A DNA stretch of 54,948 nt, taken from positions 1-54,948 of the forward strand of contig WGMQ01000028.1 of the NCBI GenBank assembly GCA_016125005.1. Direction: 5' to 3'. The notes under the pieces are model-generated. The model searched no databases and had not been told where the DNA came from. It saw only the letters and a list, made by a program, of their open reading frames with translations. Of the stretch, positions 19,074 to 27,003 are shown in pieces. The position numbers were made by a program, and so were the translations under genes. The DNA comes from a bacterium (lineage in GTDB: Bacteria; Sumerlaeota; Sumerlaeia; SLMS01). The first letter of the stretch is position 1; every line of letters starts with the position of its first letter.

Positions 19074-19916
19074 TCAGATCCGCGTGTTGTCGATCAGGCG
19101 GATGCCACCGATGCGCACGGCAATCAGGACAAATGTGCCGCCGCGCACCACATGGTCGATGGGCTCAAGAGTCGTCTTGTTGACGATCTCGGCGTACTCC
19201 AGTTCCACGCCCGCGGTGCCGATGGCGGAGCGGATTGCCTGAAGCAACTCGCCTGAGTGAAGGATGCCCTGCTTCTTCACCAGGAAGTGCACGCGCTTCA
19301 GGGCGCGGCTGATGCAGAGGGCCTTCTGGCGGTCCTCATCCGAGAGCAGCGCGTTGCGGCTCGACAGCGCCAGGCCGTCGCGGTCCCGCATGGTCGGCAC
19401 GCCGATCATCTTGATGTCCATGCAGAGGTCGGTCAGCATGTGCTGGATGATGACGAACTGCTGTGCATCCTTGAGACCCATCACCAGATGGGTGGGCTGG
19501 ATGATGTGGAGGAGCTTGAGCACCACGGTGCAGACGCCGCGGAAATGGCCGGGGCGGAACTCGCCCTCAAGGCGCGAGGACAGGAAGCCCACATTGACCG
19601 AGGTCAGGAATCCGGGCGGGTACATCTCGTCGTCGGCGGGAGCGAAGTAATAGTCCACATCGTGGGCTTCCGAGAATTCCTTGTCGCGCTCCGGATTGCG
19701 GGGATAGTTCTTGAGGTCCTCGGCGTCGTTGAACTGCTTGGCATTGACGAAGTTGGAGACAACGCAGACATCGGCGTTTTGCTTGCCGCGCTCCATCAGG
19801 CGGCCGTGCCCCTTGTGGAGGGCGCCCATGGTCGGAACAAATGCCACGGTCTGCTGCGTCCGCTTGAGCTCGCGGACAATATCCTGCATTTTCTTGATGG
19901 ACGTGACGACTTGCAT
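19074..19916 (-). CDS. panC: Pantothenate synthetase
   Basis: A 280-residue enzyme that joins pantoate and beta-alanine with ATP in the cytoplasm (coenzyme A pathway). The HIGH-type motif is PTMGALHKGH, followed by VSNFVNAKQF (the usual VNPxQF has Ala for Pro here). RPGHFRGVCTVV, GLKDAQQF and the KMSKS-like DGLALSSRN are all present, so it should be active. The frame is open up to 20054, but homologues start at the ATG before QVVTSIKKMQ. There is no panB or panD beside it. Confidence 0.92.
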   Translation of the reverse strand: MQVVTSIKKMQDIVRELKRTQQTVAFVPTMGALHKGHGRLMERGKQNADVCVVSNFVNAKQFNDAEDLKNYPRNPERDKEFSEAHDVDYYFAPADDEMYPPGFLTSVNVGFLSSRLEGEFRPGHFRGVCTVVLKLLHIIQPTHLVMGLKDAQQFVIIQHMLTDLCMDIKMIGVPTMRDRDGLALSSRNALLSDEDRQKALCISRALKRVHFLVKKQGILHSGELLQAIRSAIGTAGVELEYAEIVNKTTLEPIDHVVRGGTFVLIAVRIGGIRLIDNTRI

Positions 19917-20144
19917 GGGCGGGCTTGTACTCCGAAAAAGAGCGGCGATCTCGCAGGATTGTGCAGCGTTGGGCCTGTGTCTGGATATGATCCGGCGCGT
20001 TGAATCCAAAGGGAATGCGCGCCTTGGTGCAAGGGCAAGCAAACTTTCGTCCATTCTTGTGTTGTCCCACAGGCCCTCCGGTGCGTTTCTCGCTCAGCGA
20101 GCGCGGGGGCGGTCGCGCTCACACCGCACAATTGGAAGAGTTGA

Positions 20145-21836
20145 ATGACTAAACGGTTGGCGTTCCTGCTGGCGAATCTGATGGCCCTGATGACATGGAG
20201 CGGCGTGGCCGCCCAGTCCGCCGAACCGGCGGCAAAGCTCGACAAGCGCACGGTCATATCGGCCCTCGCCACGGAAAACAACCTGCCAAGCTACAGCGAC
20301 CTGCGCTTTTCCGCGGGCACCGAGCAGCCCATGGGCGAGAGCTATCTCCCCGGCCTCCTCACCGTTGCGCAGAGCGACGTTTTGACATCCGGCATCGTCT
20401 TCCCCTGGGTCGGAAAGTCCGGTCCCTACGCCGAATTGTCGCTGTCGGGGCTCGTCTCGCTCGCGGTCGAGAACAACCTCGATCTTCAGAATACTCGCCG
20501 TGACCTGACCATTGCCCGTTCCCAGCTCCGCTCTGCCGAATCGGATTTCATCCCCTATGTGGATTTGATCGGCGAGTCTCGCTACTCCTTTGATCGCGAT
20601 GCGAACGCCACCCGTGTCGATGGAACCGACACGCGGAATACGACGCGCGATGCCGACGTGGTCAGAACGACGGGCGGCGTTGAGTCCGGCGTCCAGCTTC
20701 CCACGGGCGGCAACCTGACCGTTCGCGGCACGCAGGGCCGCACGGACACCAACACGACCGACGGCAGCGGCACGCTCGTCGATGGCACCACCTACGACTC
20801 CAACGCCAGCATCCGGTACATCCAGCCGCTCCTTCGCGGCGCCGGGCCGGAGGTTGCCCAGGCGGACCTCCGTCGCGCCCGCCTCCGTGAAGCCGATCAG
20901 ATTCTCTCGCAGAAGCTCTCCGAGCGCGACACCGTGCTGGAAGTCATCAACGCCTACTTCTCGCTCCTTCAGGTGGCGCGCCAGCTCAAGGTCTCCTCCG
21001 ACGCCATCCGCATCCGTACCCGCTTCCTTGAGGAAACCCGCGTCAAGTTCGACGTCGGTCGCGTCGACGAATCGGAAATCCTGCGCGCTGAAATTCAGTA
21101 TCTTTCCGAGCAGGAAACCGCCATCGGTCGCCTGCGCCAGTTGGACGACGCGCGTGATCGCATCCTGATTCTGCTCGGACTCCCGCTCGACACGCCGATT
21201 TCCTTCGTCGACATCACCGACCGGCTCGCCGAATCGGGTCGTGTGGACATCCCCGAGACCGAGGATGCCGTGACCGAGGCGCTCAACAACCGCATGGAAC
21301 TCATGCGCCAGGACATCGCCATCTCGCTCTCCGAGATCGACACCCGCGTGGCACGAAACGCCGTGCTGCCCCAGCTCGACTTCGACGCCGGCTATGGCCG
21401 GAGCGACTCCGACCGGCGCTACCTCGACGCCAACGGGTTCGAGAACCAGGGTTGGGATGCGGGCCTCACCTTCCGCATGCCGCTCGTGAACATCGACCGC
21501 CGCGAAGCCGCCCGCCGCGCGACCATCAGCCTCGACCAGCGCCGCACCTCGCGCCTCTCCTCCGAACGCTCGCTCATCAGCGATGTGCTCTCCACCCACC
21601 GCCGTCTCCTAACGACCGAGGCCCAGTTGACGCTGCTCCGCAAGAACGTGGAGCAGGCGCGCCGAAGCCTGGAACTCATCAACGGCAAGTTCGAAGTCGG
21701 TTTCGCCACCGTCACCGAAGTTCGCCTCGCGCAGGACGACTTGTTTAACGCCGAGACGCGCTACAGCGACGCGATCCTGAACTACCAGATTCAGGTCGCG
21801 CGACTCTATGTTGCCCTGGGGAGGCCCCTCCAATGA
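20145..21836 (+). CDS. TolC-family outer membrane efflux protein
   Basis: A 563-residue exported protein with a signal peptide (KRLAFLLANLMALMTWSGVAAQ, cut near AAQ-SA). It has two OEP repeats rich in long helices: SLAVENNLDLQNTRRDLTIA and later LINGKFEVGFATVTEVRLAQ, which is the typical TolC hinge motif. The protein forms the trimeric outer-membrane tunnel of tripartite pumps or type I secretion. GGAAGAG precedes the ATG by 4 nt. Its stop overlaps the adaptor start (ATGA), so the three genes form one operon. Confidence 0.9.
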   Translation: MTKRLAFLLANLMALMTWSGVAAQSAEPAAKLDKRTVISALATENNLPSYSDLRFSAGTEQPMGESYLPGLLTVAQSDVLTSGIVFPWVGKSGPYAELSLSGLVSLAVENNLDLQNTRRDLTIARSQLRSAESDFIPYVDLIGESRYSFDRDANATRVDGTDTRNTTRDADVVRTTGGVESGVQLPTGGNLTVRGTQGRTDTNTTDGSGTLVDGTTYDSNASIRYIQPLLRGAGPEVAQADLRRARLREADQILSQKLSERDTVLEVINAYFSLLQVARQLKVSSDAIRIRTRFLEETRVKFDVGRVDESEILRAEIQYLSEQETAIGRLRQLDDARDRILILLGLPLDTPISFVDITDRLAESGRVDIPETEDAVTEALNNRMELMRQDIAISLSEIDTRVARNAVLPQLDFDAGYGRSDSDRRYLDANGFENQGWDAGLTFRMPLVNIDRREAARRATISLDQRRTSRLSSERSLISDVLSTHRRLLTTEAQLTLLRKNVEQARRSLELINGKFEVGFATVTEVRLAQDDLFNAETRYSDAILNYQIQVARLYVALGRPLQ

Positions 21837-23278
21837 CCGCAAGCACCCGTGTTCATGCCGCCGTGCTCGGCGCCCTCCTGTTGCTTGGCATTCCGATGGG
21901 GGCCAGCGCCCAGAGCAGCTCGGCAACCCAGTCCGACAGCATCCCGTCGAGCCCCGTCGTCCGCGGCACCTTCCAGCGCACCGTCAACAGCATCGGCGAG
22001 TTGAAGGCCGCACGCAGCTCGATCATCGTGTCCCCTTTTGAGGGGAAGGTTGTCCGTCTCGTACCGGAAGGATCGCCCGTCAAGGAAGGCGAGGCGCTCC
22101 TCTGGATGGACACCGACGAGCTGGAGGAAAACCTCAAGGACCACGACGCCTCGCTGCTCCTCGCGCAAAAGGACCTTGAGTCCGCGAAGGAGGAGTTTCG
22201 CCTTCAGGAAATCCAGAACGACTACAACCTCAAGTCCGAGGAGGCCCGCGTTGAGTTGGCCGAACAGCGCCTCAAGGACGCGGAGCAAAAGTACGCCACG
22301 GAGAAGGAGCTGGTGGATCGCAACATCTCCGCGCGCACGAAGCTGGAGGAAGCAGAATTGACCCTTACCCAGGCGGGGGTGGAACTGCGCTCGGCCCGCA
22401 TCAACCTGCTCAAGACGCGCGAAAACCTGGCGTCAAACCTTCGCGTCAAGCAGACCGGCATCGACAAGGCCCAACTTGAGATCGAGCGCATCGAGCGCCT
22501 GATTCGCGACGTAAAGAGTCGTATAGACACGGCGATCCTGCGTGCGCCCACCGATGGCGAGGTTGCCTACTTCCGCATCTGGAAGAACGGCACCAACAGC
22601 AAGGTCGCCGAGGGCGATCAAGTGTGGCCGCGCCTCAACCTGATGGAGATTCCCGACCGCTCACAGATGCTGGCCGTCGTGCCGGTCAACGAGCTGGATG
22701 TAGCCGAAGTCCGCGAGGGCCAGGCCGCGGAGATCTACCTCGACGCGGTGCCCGGCCGCATGTTCCCCGGCACCGTCGACCGCAAGTCCATCGTCCCCAT
22801 CGACACCAGCGCCGCGGGTGGCCGCTGGGGCGGGGGCTCAAGCACCAACTCCGGACCGAAGGAGTTCGAGGTCCGCATCACCCTCGCCGATCGCGAGCCC
22901 TTCTTCTATCAGGGCATGACCGCTACCGTTCGCATCGTCACTGTGGCGATCGAGGGGGCGCTCATGGTTCCACTGGAGTCGCTGACTCTCGAGAACGACA
23001 AGGTGGGCGTGTTCCGCTCGACCACTGATGGGGGGCAGTTCGTTCCTCTGGAGGTTCTCCAGACCAACGACCGCGCCGCTGCCGTGAAGGGCACGATCAC
23101 GGAGAGCGACCGCGTCTATCTCCGTCATCCCAAGCTACCCCTAGAGGAGTCTCGTCAGCGAGGCTTCAACGCACTCCGGCAGGTCGAAGCGGACCTGCGC
23201 AAATCCCGGACGGAAGACTCCAAGTCTGATCGCCCCGGCGCCGAGGTCAGCCAGTCCACGGAAGGCGCCCGGCATTGA
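21833..23278 (+). CDS. Periplasmic adaptor (HlyD/MacA-like membrane fusion protein)
   Basis: A 481-residue adaptor with a signal peptide (HAAVLGALLLLGIPMGASAQ). A barrel-sandwich half (IIVSPFEGKVVRLVPEGSPV) precedes a long coiled coil (~100-215, rich in KDLESAKEEF-type heptads). The second lipoyl half follows (TAILRAPTDGEVAYF), then a beta-barrel domain and a charged tail. Adaptors of this kind join an inner-membrane transporter to TolC. A Gly/Ser-rich insert (GGRWGGGSSTNSG) lies near residue 330. The GTATAGAC octamer at 22521 encodes RID with an ATA codon. It overlaps both neighbours by 4 nt. Confidence 0.88.
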   Translation: MTASTRVHAAVLGALLLLGIPMGASAQSSSATQSDSIPSSPVVRGTFQRTVNSIGELKAARSSIIVSPFEGKVVRLVPEGSPVKEGEALLWMDTDELEENLKDHDASLLLAQKDLESAKEEFRLQEIQNDYNLKSEEARVELAEQRLKDAEQKYATEKELVDRNISARTKLEEAELTLTQAGVELRSARINLLKTRENLASNLRVKQTGIDKAQLEIERIERLIRDVKSRIDTAILRAPTDGEVAYFRIWKNGTNSKVAEGDQVWPRLNLMEIPDRSQMLAVVPVNELDVAEVREGQAAEIYLDAVPGRMFPGTVDRKSIVPIDTSAAGGRWGGGSSTNSGPKEFEVRITLADREPFFYQGMTATVRIVTVAIEGALMVPLESLTLENDKVGVFRSTTDGGQFVPLEVLQTNDRAAAVKGTITESDRVYLRHPKLPLEESRQRGFNALRQVEADLRKSRTEDSKSDRPGAEVSQSTEGARH

Positions 23279-23985
23279 TTATTCGTCTTCAGGGCATCCA
23301 TAAATCGTACTATCTCGGCTCGCACGAAGTCCCGGCCCTTCGCGGTCTCGATCTGGACATCGAGGATGGAGACTACGTTGCCATCATGGGGCCGTCGGGC
23401 AGCGGCAAGTCCACGCTCATGCACATCCTCGGCTGCCTCGACCGCCCAACCCAGGGTGTCTATCAGCTTCGCGATCGCCAGGTGCAGTCGCTCAATGACG
23501 AGGAGCTTTCCCACACCCGCAACCGGGAGATCGGCTTCGTCTTCCAGAGCTTCAACCTGCTTCCGATCATGAACGTGCAGCAGAATGTTGAACTGCCGAT
23601 GGTGTATGCGGGAGCCAAGCCAAAGGACCGCCACCGTAAGGCTGTCGATGTCATCGCCGCCGTTGGTCTCGAGTCCCGCGCGCGCCACCTCCCGAACGAG
23701 CTGAGCGGCGGTCAGCGCCAGCGCGTTGCCATTGCGCGGGCGCTCGTCAATGATCCCGCGATTCTCCTCGCCGACGAACCGACGGGTAACCTGGACTCGA
23801 AGACCGGCGAGGAAATCATGGCGCTGTTCGGACGCCTCAGCGCCGAGGGGCGCACCATCGTCCTCGTGACCCACGAGCGCGACATCGCCGAGCACGCCAA
23901 GCGCATCGTGCACATCCGTGACGGCGTCGTGAACGAAGTCGAGGTCGTGAAGGATCGTCGCGGGACCGGCAACTCGGCAAAGTGA
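23275..23985 (+). CDS. ABC transporter ATPase, MacB/LolD type
   Basis: A 236-residue ATP-binding subunit: Walker A GPSGSGKST, Q-loop FVFQSFNLLP, signature LSGGQRQRVAIARAL, Walker B ILLADEPTGNLD and the switch His in VTHERD. The YYLGSHEVPALRGLDLDIE start is typical of MacB/LolD-type ATPases. The start is TTG at 23275, overlapping the adaptor stop as TTGA. No FtsX/MacB permease follows: after this gene comes a repeat element and a glycosyltransferase, so the membrane partner is missing from this operon. Confidence 0.92.
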   Translation: MIIRLQGIHKSYYLGSHEVPALRGLDLDIEDGDYVAIMGPSGSGKSTLMHILGCLDRPTQGVYQLRDRQVQSLNDEELSHTRNREIGFVFQSFNLLPIMNVQQNVELPMVYAGAKPKDRHRKAVDVIAAVGLESRARHLPNELSGGQRQRVAIARALVNDPAILLADEPTGNLDSKTGEEIMALFGRLSAEGRTIVLVTHERDIAEHAKRIVHIRDGVVNEVEVVKDRRGTGNSAK

Positions 23986-23990
23986 AGGCC

Positions 23991-24171
23991 TTACCACGGA
24001 GGCACGGAGACACGGAGAAAAGCGTGGATTTCGCCAGTCGCTGAGCTTAAACTCGTCATTGGGGAGCTAATCCCGGACAGGTCATGCGACAAACAATGCT
24101 CGCAGTCGTTTCCCGGGATTTTTTGATTCTCTTGGCCTTTGTTTTTCTCCGTGCCTCCGTGTCTCCGTGGT
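23991..24171. mobile_element. MITE-like inverted-repeat element, copy 1
   Basis: The left arm ACCACGGAGGCACGGAGAC (from 23993) continues CACGGAGAAAA to 24021. The right arm, 24142-24171, is its near-complete reverse complement (TTTTTCTCCGTGCCTCCGTG, then TCTCCGTGGT). About 120 bp of unrelated sequence lies between. Arms of this kind, which translate as TETRRHGE-like peptides, recur in intergenic regions of many bacteria. The element fills most of the 293-nt gap and holds no real gene. Whether it moves is inferred. Confidence 0.7.
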
Positions 24172-24278
24172 CAACTTTTTGAGCGCATCATCGCGCATCG
24201 CTAAGTGGTACCCTCGCCGCCGCGTCCTCTGAGGCTTGCCTTGCACCCCGAGGGCCATGCGCACTCTCTGGTGTCGAC

Positions 24279-25205
24279 ATGATTCCTGACGCCCAGCAGC
24301 CCAAATCACCTCCGCCAGACGCGACTGTTGTCGTGCTCGCCTACAACAGCGAGCGCTTCATGGAGGGGTGTCTCGATGCGCTTGCCAGGACCCGCGGCGT
24401 GTCCATCGAGGTCATCTGCGTCGACAACGCGTCGAAGGACGGCAGTCATGCGGTGGCCGAGGCCCATCCCGCGACGACGCTCGCGATTCGCCTCGAAAAG
24501 AATCTGGGCTATTCGGGCGGCAACAACGTCGGCTGGCGGCGGGGGAGCGCCCCCATCGTGGTGTTCATCAATCCCGACTGCCGCGTCCTGCCGGACACGC
24601 TCGCCAAGCTCCTGGCGCCGCTACGATCGGAGCCCGACATCGCCGTCACCGGCGCCCTGCTCTACTACCCCAACTCCACTGCCATCCAGCACGCCGGCGG
24701 GATTCTTCATCCCAACGCCATGACGGAACACTATGGCGTGAAGCCGGACCACGGGACAGACTGGCACACCAGCCGGGATGTGGACTATGTGACAGGGGCC
24801 TTGATCGCGTTCCGCCGCAGCGACTTGGAGCGTCTCGGCGGATTCGACGAGGAATACTGGCCCGCCTACTACGAGGAGACCGACCTGTGCTATCGGCTCA
24901 AGCGGGAGGGTAAGCGCATTCGCTACGTGGCTGACGCCATCGGCTACCACTGGGAGTCGCCGGGCCTGACCCGTGATTCCAAGCGATTTGTCCGTACCGC
25001 CTACCGGTCACGACTCCGCTTCATCATCAAGAATTACACCTTGGGCGAGTTTCTCTTCCGCTTTGTGCCGTTCGAGTTCCGCTGGCTGACGGGACCGTTC
25101 GCCAAAGGCTTCCGCCTTGAAATGATCCGGTCCTACGGAGCAGCGTTGGTCTTCGCGCTCCGTTGTCTGGCCCGCTTCTCGCGCCGCAGTGCCCGGCCCA
25201 ACTGA
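24279..25205 (+). CDS. Glycosyltransferase family 2 (rhamnosyltransferase-like)
   Basis: A 308-residue GT2 enzyme: TVVVLAYNSERFMEGCLDAL, VDNASKDGS, then LGYSGGNNVGWR and the metal-site region FINPDCRVL. The acceptor side has DYVTGALIAFRRSDLERLGG followed by EEYWPAYYEETDLCYRLKR, as in dTDP-rhamnose transferases. The C-terminus has an amphipathic stretch that may touch the membrane. It probably adds a sugar to an envelope polysaccharide, in keeping with the ABC exporter that overlaps or follows closely. The ATG at 24279 has no clear ribosome binding site. The donor is unknown. Confidence 0.85.
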   Translation: MIPDAQQPKSPPPDATVVVLAYNSERFMEGCLDALARTRGVSIEVICVDNASKDGSHAVAEAHPATTLAIRLEKNLGYSGGNNVGWRRGSAPIVVFINPDCRVLPDTLAKLLAPLRSEPDIAVTGALLYYPNSTAIQHAGGILHPNAMTEHYGVKPDHGTDWHTSRDVDYVTGALIAFRRSDLERLGGFDEEYWPAYYEETDLCYRLKREGKRIRYVADAIGYHWESPGLTRDSKRFVRTAYRSRLRFIIKNYTLGEFLFRFVPFEFRWLTGPFAKGFRLEMIRSYGAALVFALRCLARFSRRSARPN

Positions 25206-25227
25206 TTCTATACAGGAATCCTACCTC

Positions 25228-27003
25228 TTGAAGACCCTCCGCACGTTTATTCCCTACCTGAAGAACCACTGGATCGCGGTGGTCTTCGGGGTCGTGTTCG
25301 TGCTCGCGGCCAACGTGCTTGCCGTGCAGGTCCCGCTCCTCATCGGAGAGACGGTCAACGCCATCGAGAAGCGTCAAATCGACAGCCAATTCCTCATCGT
25401 TTTTCTGGTGCTGGCGCTCTGCTACTCAGGCCTCGAAGGCGCCTTCCGCTTCCTCCACCGGCGCCTCCTGATCGATGCCTCGCGCGACATCGAATACGAG
25501 ATGCGGAACACGCTCTTTGCGAAGCTGGAGTCCCTCGACCCTTCCTTCTTCGACCGCAACAACACCGGCGACCTCATGAGTCGCGCCACCAACGACATGG
25601 ACGCCGTCCGCATGTTGATCGGTCCGGCGATCATGTACACGGCGAACACCGTGTTCAGCCTCCCCGCCGTGCTGTTCGGCATGTTCCTGCTCGACTGGAA
25701 GCTCTCGCTCATCGCGATGATCCCCATGGCCGCGCTTCCGCCGCTCGTTAAGTACTTCGGTTCGCGCTCCCATGAGTTCTCCAAGCTCCAGCAGGACTCC
25801 TACGGCCACCTGACCACGATGGTGCAGGAGAACCTGGCCGGCAGCCGCGTGGTGAAGGCCTACGTGCAGGAATCCGCAGAGGAAGAGAAGTTCACCGAGA
25901 AGAACGAGGACTACATCCGTCGTTCGCTGGACGTGGCCAGAATTCAGGCGCTCTTCTTCCCGTCGATCCGCGTCATTGTTGCCCTCAGCTACGTCATCCT
26001 GTTGGTCTACGGTGGATCGCGGATTATCTCGGGCGAGCTCCAGGTCGGCACACTCTTCTCGATTCTGCTGCTGTTCTCTGGCCTTGTGTGGCCGCTGATT
26101 GCGGCGGGCTGGGTGGTGAACATCATCCAGCGCGGCGTCGCCTCACTTGATCGCATCAATCTGATCCTCGGCGCCGAGCCGAGTGTTCGTGACGAGGCCA
26201 AGGCGGCGCCGCAGGTCAATTCCATGGACATCGAGTTCAACGACCTCACCTTCCAGTTCCCCGCCACCGAGCGCCCGCAACTTCAGGGCGTCACGTTGCG
26301 TGTGCCCGCGGGTGGAACGCTCGGCATCGTCGGCCCCGTCGGCAGCGGAAAGAGCACGCTGGTGAACCTCTTGGCGCGGTTCTATCCGATTCCCCGCGGG
26401 ATGCTGATGGTCGGCGGGCATGACATCAACGATTGGCCGTTGCAGGAACTCCGCCGCCGCGTCGCGTTCGTGTTTCAGGAGACCTTCCTCTTTTCCGACA
26501 CTATCGGCTGGAACATCCGATTCGGTGCCGAGGACGACACGCCGCAGGAACAGGTCGAGCGCGCCGCCAGCCGCGCCCAGGTCCACTCCTCCATCATCGA
26601 GTTTCCCAAGAAGTACGACACGTTCCTCGGCGAGCGCGGCGTGAATCTTTCCGGCGGCCAAAAGCAGCGCGTCGCCATCGCCCGCGCCATCGCGAAGGAC
26701 GCGGACGTACTCGTGCTCGACGACTCGCTGTCCGCCGTCGATACGCACACCGAGGAGGCGATCCTCGGCGAGCTTCGCCAGTACATGGAGGGGCGCACGA
26801 CCTTCCTGATCTCCCATCGCATCTCCACCGTCTCGCTGGCCGACCAGATCATCGTGATCGAGGGTGGCCGCATCACCCAGCACGGCACCCACGATGAACT
26901 GATCGCGCAACCGGGCCTGTATAGCGAGCTATACAAGCGCCAGCTCTCAGAACAGGAACTGGAGAACTTCGATTCCGACGAAGTGGAGGCGGGCCGCGCA
27001 TGA
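25228..27003 (+). CDS. ABC exporter half, subunit with degenerate ATP site
   Basis: A 591-residue half-transporter: six helices (~1-310), then an ATPase domain with GPVGSGKST (~370), LSGGQKQRVAIARAIA (~473) and VLVLDDSLSAVD (~495). Asp replaces the catalytic Glu after Walker B, as in one half of heterodimeric exporters such as BmrCD or TM287/288. TTG at 25228, with AGGA 9 nt before it, fits the conserved KTLRTFIPYLKNHW start. A GTG at 25189 inside the glycosyltransferase gene is the other choice. It overlaps the next half by ATGA. Substrate unknown: drug, lipid or glycolipid. Confidence 0.88.
   Translation: MKTLRTFIPYLKNHWIAVVFGVVFVLAANVLAVQVPLLIGETVNAIEKRQIDSQFLIVFLVLALCYSGLEGAFRFLHRRLLIDASRDIEYEMRNTLFAKLESLDPSFFDRNNTGDLMSRATNDMDAVRMLIGPAIMYTANTVFSLPAVLFGMFLLDWKLSLIAMIPMAALPPLVKYFGSRSHEFSKLQQDSYGHLTTMVQENLAGSRVVKAYVQESAEEEKFTEKNEDYIRRSLDVARIQALFFPSIRVIVALSYVILLVYGGSRIISGELQVGTLFSILLLFSGLVWPLIAAGWVVNIIQRGVASLDRINLILGAEPSVRDEAKAAPQVNSMDIEFNDLTFQFPATERPQLQGVTLRVPAGGTLGIVGPVGSGKSTLVNLLARFYPIPRGMLMVGGHDINDWPLQELRRRVAFVFQETFLFSDTIGWNIRFGAEDDTPQEQVERAASRAQVHSSIIEFPKKYDTFLGERGVNLSGGQKQRVAIARAIAKDADVLVLDDSLSAVDTHTEEAILGELRQYMEGRTTFLISHRISTVSLADQIIVIEGGRITQHGTHDELIAQPGLYSELYKRQLSEQELENFDSDEVEAGRA
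26919..26934. repeat. Palindromic GTATAGC-GA-GCTATAC pair
   Basis: GTATAGC and GCTATAC face each other across 2 nt at the end of the first ABC gene, encoding LYSELY. They are one-base variants of the octamer and form an inverted repeat at the place equivalent to the perfect palindrome in the partner gene. Confidence 0.55.

Noticed and set aside
20094..21599. 501-codon open frame on the minus strand over the TolC-like gene
   Set aside because: Antisense shadow; the plus-strand frame has a signal peptide, OEP repeats and operon overlaps.
24082..24309. Minus-strand open frame containing TETRRHGE
   Set aside because: It is the translation of an inverted-repeat arm, a common artefact of this repeat type, not a gene.
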